Shown piece after piece: positions 7,008 through 14,981 of a DNA stretch of 20,518 nt; the stretch's first letter is position 1, and each line of letters starts with the position of its first letter. This stretch comes from Modestobacter sp. (GTDB lineage Bacteria > Actinomycetota > Actinomycetes > Mycobacteriales > Geodermatophilaceae). Under the pieces are notes generated by a model that was not told where the DNA came from, made no database searches, and was given only the letters and a program-made list of their open reading frames with translations. The DNA lies in contig JAOPUQ010000346.1 in NCBI GenBank assembly GCA_025963425.1, positions 1 through 20,518 on the forward strand, in the 5' to 3' direction. The position numbers and the translations under genes are program-made.

Positions 7008-8708
7008 ATGGCCGTGACGCCGAATCAGGGTTCGGCGCAGTTGAGTGACTACGCAACGCTACTGCGCCGCCAGTGGTGGATCGTGCTGCTGCTCATCGCG
7101 CTGGGCGTCGGCCTCGCCGTCGCGTACACCTCGACCGCCCCCCGCGAGTACACGTCCAAGACATCGGTGCTGGTGACCGCGACCGGGGTCGACGAGCAGT
7201 CGGCCTCGGGCGTCCGGACGACGAACAACGACATCAACCTCGACACCGAGGCGCAGCTGGTGACCTCGACCGAGATCGTCGCCGCCGCCGCGGAGGGCAT
7301 CGGGTACACGGGTGACACCGCCACCCTCGCCGACCGGGTCTCGATCACCGTCCCGCCCAACACCGAGATCCTCGAGATCGGCTACACCGGTGCGACGGCG
7401 GCCGAGGCCCGGGACGGCGCCGAGGCCTTCGCCACCGCCTACCTCGACAATCGCCGCGCCGCCGCCGAGGACACCCTCCAGGCCACTCGTGACTCGTTGC
7501 AGTCGCGCATCGACGACCTCACCGAGCAGCTGGAGACGGTCAGCGCGGCCATCGCCGGGCTGCCGCCGGGATCTGCCGAGCGGGCCTTCAACGAAGCCCA
7601 GGCCACCAGCCTGAACAGCCAGATCGGCAGCCTCGGCACCCAGCTGAACCAGGTCGGCGCGACCATCGTCAGCCCGGGCCGGGTGATCACCAACGCGTCC
7701 CTGCCGCGTGCTCCCAGCAGCCCCGACCTGCTGATCGACATCGCGGCCGGCGCACTGATCGGCCTGCTGGCCGGCGTGGGCCTGGCCGTGCTGCGGCAGC
7801 GCTCGGACCGGGTGCTGAGGCGCGCCACCGACGTCGAGCGGCGTGCGGGCCTGCCGGTGCTCGTCGAGCTGGCCGGCGGTTCCACCCACCCCGTCGAGTT
7901 GGCGGCTCCGAACACGGAGGAGGGGCGCAGCTACGCCCGGCTGCGCAACGTGGTGACGTCCAGCCTCGCCGACACCGACCGGGTGGTCCTGGTCGCCGGA
8001 GTCAGCGGGCCGGCCGGTCCGGTCGCCGCCAACCTGGCTGCCTCGCTGGCGCGTTCCGGTGAAGAGGTGGTGCTGGTCTGCGGCGACGTGCACGCGCGGA
8101 CAGCCTCCGACCTGCTCGGTGGGCGCACCGGGACCGGCCTGGCGGAGGTCCTCGCCGGCCGGGCGAAGCTCAGCGGCGCCCGGCGTCGGGTGGTGGACCC
8201 GGCCAGCCTGCGGGTGCTCGGCCCCGGCCGGAACCCCGAACAGGCCGCCGCACTGCTGCAGACCGGCAGCCCCCGGCAGGTGGTCGAGGAGCTGCTGACC
8301 ACGGCGCGTTGGGTGGTGGTGGAGGCGCCGACCACGACCTCCGGCGCCGATGCTCAGACCCTCGCTGCCCTGGCGGACCTGGCGATCCTCGTCATCGCCA
8401 CCGATCAGACCGGTGCTGCCGACGTCGCCGACGCGCGAGCGCAGTTCGACTCGGTGCATACGACGCTGCTCGGTGCCGTGGTGGTGCGCGGTGACCGCCG
8501 CGGTGGCCGGCGCCCCGAGGCGGTCACCACGCCCGCTGGCGCGACGGTCGAGGCGGAGCCGGCCGGGAGCACCAAGCGCCCGGCCCGCCAGCGGCCGACG
8601 CCGGCCGGGACCGCGACGATCGAGGTGCCCACGGCAACCGAGGCGCCCGACGCCGCGGAGGACCAGCCGGACACCCGGCCGGCGACCGTCCCGGGCGCCG
8701 GGGGGTGA
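7008..8708 (+). CDS. Wzz-like chain-length protein with degenerate BY-kinase domain
   Basis: A 566-residue inner-membrane polysaccharide copolymerase. Residues about 23-40 and 241-262 are the two membrane segments of the Wzz fold, with a periplasm-side domain between them that includes a coiled-coil-like stretch near 155-200 and a Pro-rich approach to the second segment (LPRAPSSP). After it comes a Rossmann-like domain matching the cytoplasmic tyrosine-kinase half of CpsD/Wzc proteins. The ATP site is lost: where a Walker A motif with GKS/T is expected there is GVSGPAGPVAAN (331-342) with no Lys, and Walker A' reads VVLVCGD (354-360), lacking the first Asp. The tail has no Tyr cluster and ends in a disordered Pro/Ala/Thr-rich stretch. 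It should set EPS chain length with the polymerase, without kinase activity. GGGGGAGG precedes the ATG. It is the first gene of the six-gene operon and overlaps the next by 4 bases. Confidence 0.85.
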   Translation: MAVTPNQGSAQLSDYATLLRRQWWIVLLLIALGVGLAVAYTSTAPREYTSKTSVLVTATGVDEQSASGVRTTNNDINLDTEAQLVTSTEIVAAAAEGIGYTGDTATLADRVSITVPPNTEILEIGYTGATAAEARDGAEAFATAYLDNRRAAAEDTLQATRDSLQSRIDDLTEQLETVSAAIAGLPPGSAERAFNEAQATSLNSQIGSLGTQLNQVGATIVSPGRVITNASLPRAPSSPDLLIDIAAGALIGLLAGVGLAVLRQRSDRVLRRATDVERRAGLPVLVELAGGSTHPVELAAPNTEEGRSYARLRNVVTSSLADTDRVVLVAGVSGPAGPVAANLAASLARSGEEVVLVCGDVHARTASDLLGGRTGTGLAEVLAGRAKLSGARRRVVDPASLRVLGPGRNPEQAAALLQTGSPRQVVEELLTTARWVVVEAPTTTSGADAQTLAALADLAILVIATDQTGAADVADARAQFDSVHTTLLGAVVVRGDRRGGRRPEAVTTPAGATVEAEPAGSTKRPARQRPTPAGTATIEVPTATEAPDAAEDQPDTRPATVPGAGG

Positions 8709-10099
8709 CCGTCTCGCTGTCCCAGGCAGCGGGCCGGTCACCGGCCTCGCCGGCGGCGCAGGTACCGGTGCGCTACCTCCCGCTGCGGCCGGGGTGGCCG
8801 CTGTCCGCGCTGCTCGTGCTGTACCCGCTGTGGTGGGCGCTCGGGCTGGGCACGCTCATCGTCTTCATCCTGGCCGTGCCGATGGTGGTCCACCTGGTGC
8901 GCCGCCGCCCGGTCGCCGTTCCTCCCGGGTTCGGGCTGTGGCTGCTGTTCCTCGGCTGGGTCGTGCTCAGCGCCACGATGCTCGAGCAGGACCCGGCGGG
9001 GACACTGCCCGGGTCAGCCGGCCAGCGCCTCATCTCGTGGGGGTTCAACCTCGCCGGGTACCTGGCGGTCACCGTCGTGCTGCTGTACGTGGGCAACCTG
9101 ACCGAGGACGAGTACCCCCGGGCCCGCCTGATGCATCAGCTGGGCTGGCTGTTCCTCGTCCTGGTCGCCGGGGGGCTGCTGGGGACGTTCGCCTCGACCT
9201 TCGAGTTCACCGCGCCCGTCGAGTTGCTGCTCCCGCACGGCGTGGCGTCCAACGGGTTCGTGCAGAGCCTGGTCCACCCGGTGGCCGCCCAACTGCAACA
9301 GGTGCTCGGGTACACCGCGGGGCGCCCGTCGGCGCCCTTCGGTTACACGAACACCTGGGGCAACGCGCTCAGCCTGCTGGTCGGGTGGTTCGTCGCCAGC
9401 TGGTTCGTCGGCGCCGGCACACGGCGCCGGTTCGTGGCGGTGGTGGTGCTGGGCCTGACCGCCATCCCGGTCGTCACCTCGCTCAACCGTGGGCTGTGGC
9501 TCGGGCTGGGGCTGACGGTGGGCTACGTGGCCGTCCGGCTGGCCCGGCGCGGGCGGGCGCTCGCCATCGTCGCCCTGTCGGTCTGCCTGGCCGTGGCCGC
9601 GGTGGTCCTCGTGGCCTCCCCCCTCTACACGGTGGTCCAAGGACGCCTCGACAACCCCAAGAGCGACCAGATCCGCGCCTTCACCGCAACGGTGACCTGG
9701 AAGGTCGTGGACCAGTCGCCGATCCTCGGCTTCGGGTCCACACGTCCTGCGCTGGGCAGCAGCAACTCCATCGCCATCGGCCGGACCGCGGACTGCCCCT
9801 CCTGCGGCAACCCGACGATCGGGAGCAACGGCCAGCTGTGGCTGCTCCTGGTCGCCCAGGGCTTCGTCGGCGCAGCCCTGTACCTCGGCTACTTCTTGCG
9901 GACCATGTGGGCGTTCCGGCACGACCGCAGCACCCTCGGCGCCGCAGGCATGCTGGCCCTCGGGCTGCCGTTCCTCTACATGTTCTTCTACAACCCGCTC
10001 GTCGTCCCGCTGTTGATCACCTTCCTGTCGATCGGGCTGCTGTGGCGCAATGATCGGGACCAGCGGTCGCCGGCACTGCCTGCGGCGGTGACCCCATGA
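8705..10099 (+). CDS. Wzy-like O-antigen/EPS polymerase (O-antigen ligase family)
   Basis: A 464-residue polytopic membrane protein with roughly ten to eleven hydrophobic segments. Signature patches of the Wzy/WaaL family are visible: TSLNRGLWLGLGLTVGY resembles the conserved 'SRGAWLAL' segment, and a large outward loop contains the R-x-W-x(n)-PILGFGSTR pattern, in which Arg and the PLLGxG-like motif are typical. The loop also carries a CPSC pair that could form a disulfide outside the cell. It probably links lipid-carried repeat units into long chains at the outer face of the membrane. The start is a GTG sharing GTGA with the stop of the wzz-like gene, so translation is coupled. A ligase role is possible in this family, but the setting beside Wzz- and Wzx-like genes favours polymerase. 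Confidence 0.82.
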   Translation: MTVSLSQAAGRSPASPAAQVPVRYLPLRPGWPLSALLVLYPLWWALGLGTLIVFILAVPMVVHLVRRRPVAVPPGFGLWLLFLGWVVLSATMLEQDPAGTLPGSAGQRLISWGFNLAGYLAVTVVLLYVGNLTEDEYPRARLMHQLGWLFLVLVAGGLLGTFASTFEFTAPVELLLPHGVASNGFVQSLVHPVAAQLQQVLGYTAGRPSAPFGYTNTWGNALSLLVGWFVASWFVGAGTRRRFVAVVVLGLTAIPVVTSLNRGLWLGLGLTVGYVAVRLARRGRALAIVALSVCLAVAAVVLVASPLYTVVQGRLDNPKSDQIRAFTATVTWKVVDQSPILGFGSTRPALGSSNSIAIGRTADCPSCGNPTIGSNGQLWLLLVAQGFVGAALYLGYFLRTMWAFRHDRSTLGAAGMLALGLPFLYMFFYNPLVVPLLITFLSIGLLWRNDRDQRSPALPAAVTP

Positions 10100-11343
10100 C
10101 CGACGACCGGCTGGACCACCTCCGCGCGGTCGCTCCCCTGCTCTGGCCCGCGCCGTTCGTGGTGAGTGCCGAGCCCGCCGCACCCCGTCGCAGCGCCGCT
10201 CGGCCGTCGTCGGAGGAACGGCGGTACCTGCTCCTGCCCAGTGGCCGGCGCCCCCGGCTGATCACCCCGACGAGCCCGCGCGCCGCCGCCGCCGTCGTCC
10301 GGCACCACGGCGAGGGCCGGGGTCGCAGCGCGCGCCTGCAGGCGGTGGGGCTGTCGATCGCGGTCCGCCTGGGTGCGGGCCGGTGGCTGACCCGCGGCCG
10401 CGTCCGGATCACGGTCGCGGGCCGGACCGACGGGGCGATGACCATCGAGGAGCACCTCTCCGGTGTCCTCGGCCGGGAGGTCGTCATCGGGATGCACCTC
10501 GGGCCTCCGCGGGCCAACCGCAAGCCGGTGCTCCAGGTGCTGACGCCCGAAGGCCGGACCCTCGCCTACGCGAAGCTCGGTGTCGACCCGCTGACCGATG
10601 CCCTGGTGCGAGCGGAGGCGGAGGCCCTGGACGCCCTCGCTGAACGCCCGCTGCACGGCGTCACCGTCCCCTCCGTGCTGCACCACGGACGGTGGAGCGG
10701 GCATCAGCTGCTCGTGCAGTCGGCGTTGCCGGTGTGGTCGCCGCGGCGGCCGTTGACCGAAGCGGGGCTCGTGGCGGCGGCCGCGCAGATCGCTGGCGTC
10801 GGAAGCGAGGACGGCGTGCAGCTGGCCCGGTCGGACTACTGGGCCCAGCTGCGGGCCCGGGTGGGCGAGCTGCCGGCGACGCCCGCGGCGACCCGGCTGC
10901 GTCACCTGACCGACGCGATGCAGGAGGTCGCGGCCGATGTTGAGGTCGGATTCGGAGCCTCGCACGGCGACTGGACGCCGTGGAACATGGCCGCCCTTCC
11001 CGACACCCTGCTGGTGTGGGACTGGGAGCGCTTCCGGCCCTCGGTGCCCCTGGGCTTCGACCTGGTGCACCACACGCTGCAGACCGAACTCGTCTCCCGG
11101 CTCCAGGACCCGGCCGGGTCCGCCCACCGGTGCGTGACCGAGGCGCCGCGGCGGCTGGCCGGCCTCGGCCTGCCCGAACGCACCGCCGTGGTGACCGCAC
11201 TGGCCTACTGCCTGGACCTGGCGACGCGCTACCTCACCGACCGTCAGCAGGAAGCGGGAGCGCGGCTCGGCGACGTCGATGCCTGGCTCCTGCCCGCCGT
11301 CGAGGACGGCCTCGAGCAGATCAAGAGGGGAACGTGGACATGA
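10096..11343 (+). CDS. Aminoglycoside-phosphotransferase-fold kinase of unknown substrate
   Basis: A 415-residue soluble protein. Its kinase-like part starts near residue 130. YAKLG supplies a candidate ATP-binding Lys160, and RAEAEAL a helix-C Glu near 174-176. HGDWTPWN (290-297) is the catalytic loop with Asp292 and Asn297, and VWDWERF places the metal-binding Asp at 309. All main catalytic residues are present, so activity is likely. Residues 1-130 are an extra N-terminal region I cannot assign. Antibiotic resistance is unlikely: the gene overlaps the polymerase gene by 4 bases (ATGA) and the following sulfotransferase likewise. A small-molecule, sugar or lipid-linked-glycan kinase for the EPS pathway is more plausible, for example to phosphorylate a sugar residue. 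Fold call strong, substrate unknown. Confidence 0.75.
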   Translation: MTDDRLDHLRAVAPLLWPAPFVVSAEPAAPRRSAARPSSEERRYLLLPSGRRPRLITPTSPRAAAAVVRHHGEGRGRSARLQAVGLSIAVRLGAGRWLTRGRVRITVAGRTDGAMTIEEHLSGVLGREVVIGMHLGPPRANRKPVLQVLTPEGRTLAYAKLGVDPLTDALVRAEAEALDALAERPLHGVTVPSVLHHGRWSGHQLLVQSALPVWSPRRPLTEAGLVAAAAQIAGVGSEDGVQLARSDYWAQLRARVGELPATPAATRLRHLTDAMQEVAADVEVGFGASHGDWTPWNMAALPDTLLVWDWERFRPSVPLGFDLVHHTLQTELVSRLQDPAGSAHRCVTEAPRRLAGLGLPERTAVVTALAYCLDLATRYLTDRQQEAGARLGDVDAWLLPAVEDGLEQIKRGTWT

Positions 11344-12212
11344 TCAACGGCCTGCGCCGGTCGGTTCCGGCGAAGAAGTTGGTCCAGCGGGTCACGACGA
11401 CCGCCGGACGGCTCACGAACAAGGGCCGGATGACGCCCGGCTTCCTCATCATCGGAGGGCAGCGCTGCGGCACGACGTCGATGTACCGCACGCTGGCCCA
11501 GCACCCCGCAGTGCTGAAGGCGGTGCTGCACAAGGGCGTGCACTACTTCGACACGTCCTACGGGGAGGGCATGGGCTGGTACCGCGGGCACTTCCCCCTG
11601 CAGCTGACCGCTGCCCGGGTGGCCCGCCGCACGGGGGTGCGACCCCTGACCTTCGAGTCCAGCCCCTACTACATGTTCCACCCGCTGGCCGCGGACCGGA
11701 TCAACCGGGACCTGCCGGACGTCAAGCTCCTGGTGCTGCTGCGCGACCCGGTCGAGCGCGCCTACTCCGCGCACGCCCACGAACTGGCGCGCGGCTTCGA
11801 GACCGAGGACTTCGAGACGGCGCTGGCCCTGGAGGACGAGCGGCTCGCCGGACAGGCGGAGCAGCTCGTCGCCGACCCGACCTACCAGAGCCACTCGCAC
11901 CAGCACCACGGCTACCTGCAGCGCGGCCGCTACGTCGAGCACCTCGAGCGGCTGGAGCAGGTGTTCGGTCGTGACCGCCTGCACGTCGTGGACAGCCATG
12001 AGTTCTTCACCCGACCCGAGACCGCCTACGACCGCGTGCTGGAGTTCCTGGACCTGCCGCACGCCGGCTACCCCACCTTCGAGCGGCACAACGCGCGGCC
12101 CCGCTCCCCCATGTCGCCGAAGCTCCGGCAGCGGCTCGAGGACCACTTCGCTCCCTACGACGAGCGGCTGGCGGCGTGGCTGGGTCACCCGGTGAGCTGG
12201 CGACCCGAGTGA
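11340..12212 (+). CDS. PAPS-dependent sulfotransferase (first of three)
   Basis: A 290-residue cytoplasmic sulfotransferase. IIGGQRCGTTS (37-47) is the 5'-phosphosulfate loop binding PAPS, and LLRDPVERAYS (133-143) is the 3'-phosphate motif, with Arg135 and Ser143 at the usual spacing of eight. The body resembles heparan-type bacterial sulfotransferases (LVLLRDPVERAYSAHAHE). I chose the ATG at 11340, which shares ATGA with the kinase stop and has AGAGGGG about nine bases upstream. A GTG at 11334 is too close to that site, and a long upstream extension would run through the kinase gene. The likely role is sulfation of a sugar of the EPS repeat unit before export. The acceptor is unknown. Confidence 0.88.
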   Translation: MINGLRRSVPAKKLVQRVTTTAGRLTNKGRMTPGFLIIGGQRCGTTSMYRTLAQHPAVLKAVLHKGVHYFDTSYGEGMGWYRGHFPLQLTAARVARRTGVRPLTFESSPYYMFHPLAADRINRDLPDVKLLVLLRDPVERAYSAHAHELARGFETEDFETALALEDERLAGQAEQLVADPTYQSHSHQHHGYLQRGRYVEHLERLEQVFGRDRLHVVDSHEFFTRPETAYDRVLEFLDLPHAGYPTFERHNARPRSPMSPKLRQRLEDHFAPYDERLAAWLGHPVSWRPE

Positions 12213-13846
12213 CCGACACGGCCGACGACGCGGTTCGCCGGCCGCCGCCTGCTCCCCAGCGCTCTGCCCGGGACCGGGCGGAGGTCTCCGGAATGGCCCG
12301 GGGTGGCGCGCTGAGCCTGGTGGGTGCGGCGGTGTCCGCGGCCACCGGGGTGCTGGTCGTCCTGGCGATCACCCGGTCGCTCCAGCAGGAGACGGCAGGG
12401 ATCTTCTTCGCCTTCACCTCGATCTTCCTGATCGGCGAGATGGTCGCCCGGCTGGGAACCGGCACCGGTCTGGTCTGGGCGATCTCGCGCGCCCGTGCGC
12501 TCGGACAGCCGGGACGGGTGCCGGACTTCCTGCGCGTCGCCCTCACCCCGGTGGTGGCACTGGCCGTCGTGATGGCCGTCGTCCTGTTCGTCGCCGCCCC
12601 GGACCTCTCGACCCTGGTGGCCGGGGAGCGGTCGTCGGAGGTGACGACGGCGGTCCGGATCCTCGCCGTGCTGCTGCCCCTGACGACGCTCTCCGACACG
12701 CTGGTGTCAGCCACTCGCGGTTACTCGACGGTCCGGCCGACGGTGCTGCTGGACAAGGCGGGCCGGCCCGTCCTGCAGCTGCTCGCCGTGGTGGCCGTCG
12801 TCGGCGGTGCCGGCTCGGTGGCGGCGGTCTCGGCCGCGTGGGCGGCACCCTGGGTGGTGTCCGCCGTGCTGGCCGGATGCTGGCTGCACCGGCTCCACCG
12901 GGCCGCCACCCGGCCGGCGGACGTCACCGGGGAACCGGTCACCTCGCGCGCCACCGGCGTCTGGAGGGAGTTCTGGGCCTTCACCGGTCCGCGGGCGGTC
13001 ACCAGCGTGGTCCAGCTGGCCCTGCAGCGGCTGGACATCATCCTGCTGACGCTCCTCGCCGGCCCGGCGCAGGCCGCCATCTACACCGCGGCCACCCGGT
13101 TCCTCGTCGTCGGCCAGTTCGCCAACCAGGCGTTGACCAGCGTCGTCGAGCCGCGGCTGGCCCGGCTCCTGGCCCTCGGGGACCGAAGGACCGCACAAGA
13201 TGTGTACCGGACCGCCACCGGGTGGTTGGTGCTGCTGTGCTGGCCGTTCTACCTGGTCTTCGCGACGTACGCCGCGGCGGTGCTGGACTGGTTCGGCACC
13301 GGCTACGACGCCGGCTGGCCGGTGGTCCTCATCCTGGCGGCGACCATGCTCCTGGCCACCGCGGTCGGGATGGTCGACGTGGTGCTCATCATGGGCGGCC
13401 GCACCAGCTGGAACCTGGCCAACTCCCTCACGGCCCTGGTCGTCAACGTGGCCGTCGACGTGGCGCTCATCCCGCACCTGGGGATGCTGGGCGCGGCCCT
13501 GGGCTGGGCCGCCGCCATCATGGTCAACAACCTGCTGCCACTCACCCAGATCTGGCGGTCGCTCCGGCTGCACCCGTTCGGCCCGGGAACACTCCTGGCG
13601 ATGGCCCTGTCCCTCGGGTGCTTCGGCGTGCCGGCGCTGATCGCGCGCTGGATCGGCGGCGAGACCGTCTACGCCGTACTCGCCGGCACCGTGGTCGGGG
13701 CAGCGCTGTTCGTCCTGGGATGCGCCAGATGGCGCCGGGTCCTGGCGCTGGACGCTCTGGCCGGCCTGCGCCGCTCCTCCGCTCGTACCGCCCGCGCCGC
13801 GGGCCCCGACGGGCACCAGCCCGGACAGGTGGACTCTGATGACTGA
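12209..13846 (+). CDS. Wzx-like polysaccharide flippase (MOP superfamily)
   Basis: A 545-residue membrane protein with about fourteen hydrophobic segments beginning near MARGGALSLVGAAVSAATG, the usual opening of polysaccharide-export MOP proteins. Charged loops between segments and the long C-terminal segments fit Wzx-type flippases, which move undecaprenyl-diphosphate-linked repeat units to the outer face. I chose the GTG at 12209 because it shares GTGA with the sulfotransferase stop, giving the same coupling as its neighbours. An earlier GTG at 12176 would only add 11 residues inside the upstream gene. The C-terminal tail is basic and Arg/Ala-rich. Lying between two sulfotransferase genes, it probably exports an already sulfated unit, though that order is inference. 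Confidence 0.87.
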   Translation: MTDTADDAVRRPPPAPQRSARDRAEVSGMARGGALSLVGAAVSAATGVLVVLAITRSLQQETAGIFFAFTSIFLIGEMVARLGTGTGLVWAISRARALGQPGRVPDFLRVALTPVVALAVVMAVVLFVAAPDLSTLVAGERSSEVTTAVRILAVLLPLTTLSDTLVSATRGYSTVRPTVLLDKAGRPVLQLLAVVAVVGGAGSVAAVSAAWAAPWVVSAVLAGCWLHRLHRAATRPADVTGEPVTSRATGVWREFWAFTGPRAVTSVVQLALQRLDIILLTLLAGPAQAAIYTAATRFLVVGQFANQALTSVVEPRLARLLALGDRRTAQDVYRTATGWLVLLCWPFYLVFATYAAAVLDWFGTGYDAGWPVVLILAATMLLATAVGMVDVVLIMGGRTSWNLANSLTALVVNVAVDVALIPHLGMLGAALGWAAAIMVNNLLPLTQIWRSLRLHPFGPGTLLAMALSLGCFGVPALIARWIGGETVYAVLAGTVVGAALFVLGCARWRRVLALDALAGLRRSSARTARAAGPDGHQPGQVDSDD

Positions 13847-14837
13847 ACCCGCGCCCGATCCGGCCGGCGGACTGCTGGTGACGGGCCTGCCCCGCAGCGG
13901 GACCAGCTGGGTGGGCAAGATGCTGGAGGCCTCCGACGAGGTCGTCTACGTCAACGAGCCGATGAACCCCTCGCACCCGCCGGGTCACTCCCCCGGCGTG
14001 CTGAACGCCCGGGTCACCCGGCAGTTCCAGTACATCAGCGGCGAGGACGACGAGCAGTGGGCGCGGGCGTTCACCGACACCCTGGCGCTGCGCTACCGGC
14101 TGGGTCCCGAGCTCCGGCAGAACCACGGGGCCTACGACCTCGCGCGGATGGCGAAGTACGCGACCAGCTTCACCGCGGGGCGGCTGCGGGGGCGCCGGGC
14201 GATGCTCGACGACCCGTTCGCGGTGCTGTCCACCGGCTGGCTGGTGCAGCGGATGGGCGTGCAGGCCGTGGTGCTGGTGCGTGACCCGGTGTCCTTCGTC
14301 GGGTCCTGGCGCAAGCTGGGCTGGTCGATGCACTTCCACGAGTTGCTGGAGCAGCCGCTGCTGGTGCGGGACCACCTGGCCCCCTACGTCGACCGGATGC
14401 GCAGCCTGGTCGGCTCACCGGACTGGCTGGCCCGCACCTGCCTGCTGTGGGAGGCGACCTACGACGTCGTGGACCGCAGCTTCCGCTCGCTGCCCGGCGT
14501 CCACCTCGTCGGCTACGAGGATCTGGTGGCCGACCCGGTGGAGGGCTTCCGGCGGCTCTACGGGCAGCTCGGCCTCAGCTGGTCCCCGCAGGCCGAGGAC
14601 CGGGTGGTGGCCGCGACGAGCGGCGGGGAGGGCAGCGCGAGCGGCTCGCACCGCTGGTCGCTGCGCGGCGGTCTGTCCCGGACCGCGTACCGGCCGATGA
14701 GCTCGGAGACGGCACTGTCGACCTTCCGCAGCCGGTTGTCGCCGGAGGAGATCGCGCGGGTCCGGGAGCTGACGGCGACCGTGGCCGCCCGGGTGCTGCC
14801 CGAGCGGCGGCTGGACGCCTCGCCCGGGCCGACCTGA
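13839..14837 (+). CDS. PAPS-dependent sulfotransferase (second of three)
   Basis: A 332-residue soluble protein. VTGLPRSGTSWV (14-25) is the 5'-phosphosulfate loop, and VLVRDPVSFVGS (145-156) carries Arg148 and Ser156 at the canonical spacing for the 3'-phosphate. It is clearly distinct from the sulfotransferase at 11340-12212: the loop is PRSGTSW, as in the Sulfotransfer_3-like group, and it has a longer middle region with YVNEPMNP after the loop. It overlaps the flippase gene by 8 bases (ATGACTGA) and is the last gene of the operon, which ends at a strong hairpin. Probably adds sulfate at another position or residue of the same polymer. The acceptor is unknown. Confidence 0.86.
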   Translation: MTEPAPDPAGGLLVTGLPRSGTSWVGKMLEASDEVVYVNEPMNPSHPPGHSPGVLNARVTRQFQYISGEDDEQWARAFTDTLALRYRLGPELRQNHGAYDLARMAKYATSFTAGRLRGRRAMLDDPFAVLSTGWLVQRMGVQAVVLVRDPVSFVGSWRKLGWSMHFHELLEQPLLVRDHLAPYVDRMRSLVGSPDWLARTCLLWEATYDVVDRSFRSLPGVHLVGYEDLVADPVEGFRRLYGQLGLSWSPQAEDRVVAATSGGEGSASGSHRWSLRGGLSRTAYRPMSSETALSTFRSRLSPEEIARVRELTATVAARVLPERRLDASPGPT

Positions 14838-14894
14838 GCCGCGGGGCCCCGGCACTGCCGCGGGGCCCCGGCACTGCCGCGGGGCCCCGGTACT
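14838..14894. repeat. Three tandem copies of a 19-bp GC-only-rich repeat
   Basis: GCCGCGGGGCCCCGGCACT is repeated at 14838-14856, 14857-14875 and 14876-14894. The third copy differs by one base (GGTACT). Each holds the 10-base palindrome CGGGGCCCCG, so single strands can fold in several registers. The array starts at the base after the sulfotransferase stop and ends 30 bases before the large hairpin. It may assist termination or may be simple slippage expansion. Confidence 0.85.
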
Positions 14895-14924
14895 CCCGCG
14901 GGCCCGCCGGTCCGGGCCGGGAGA

Positions 14925-14964
14925 CGACGACGGCCCGGTGAGGATTCCCACCGGGCCGTCGTCG
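14925..14964. terminator. Bidirectional hairpin terminator between convergent genes
   Basis: A perfect 16-bp inverted repeat: left arm 14925-14940, an 8-base loop AGGATTCC (14941-14948), right arm 14949-14964. It lies between the ends of the second sulfotransferase (14837) and the WecG-family gene (14982), so it can serve both strands. No T run follows on either side, as is common for hairpins in high-GC actinomycetes. The length and perfection of the stem, and its place exactly between two stop codons, make it the clearest terminator in the window. Confidence 0.85.
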
Positions 14965-14981
14965 ATCGTGCGGTGCCGCGC

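Noticed and set aside
7059..8741. A 560-codon open frame opposite the wzz-like gene
   Set aside because: Low-complexity Arg/Gly/Asp-rich translation and no recognisable fold, while the plus-strand frame shows clear Wzz features and a strong ribosome site.
8350..10053. A 567-codon plus-strand frame across the end of the wzz-like and the polymerase gene
   Set aside because: Out of frame with both genes, Arg/Pro-rich, lacking membrane segments; a shadow frame.
10096..11343. Aminoglycoside resistance gene
   Set aside because: Only the fold is shared. The protein is longer, has an unassigned N-terminal region and is coupled to EPS genes on both sides.
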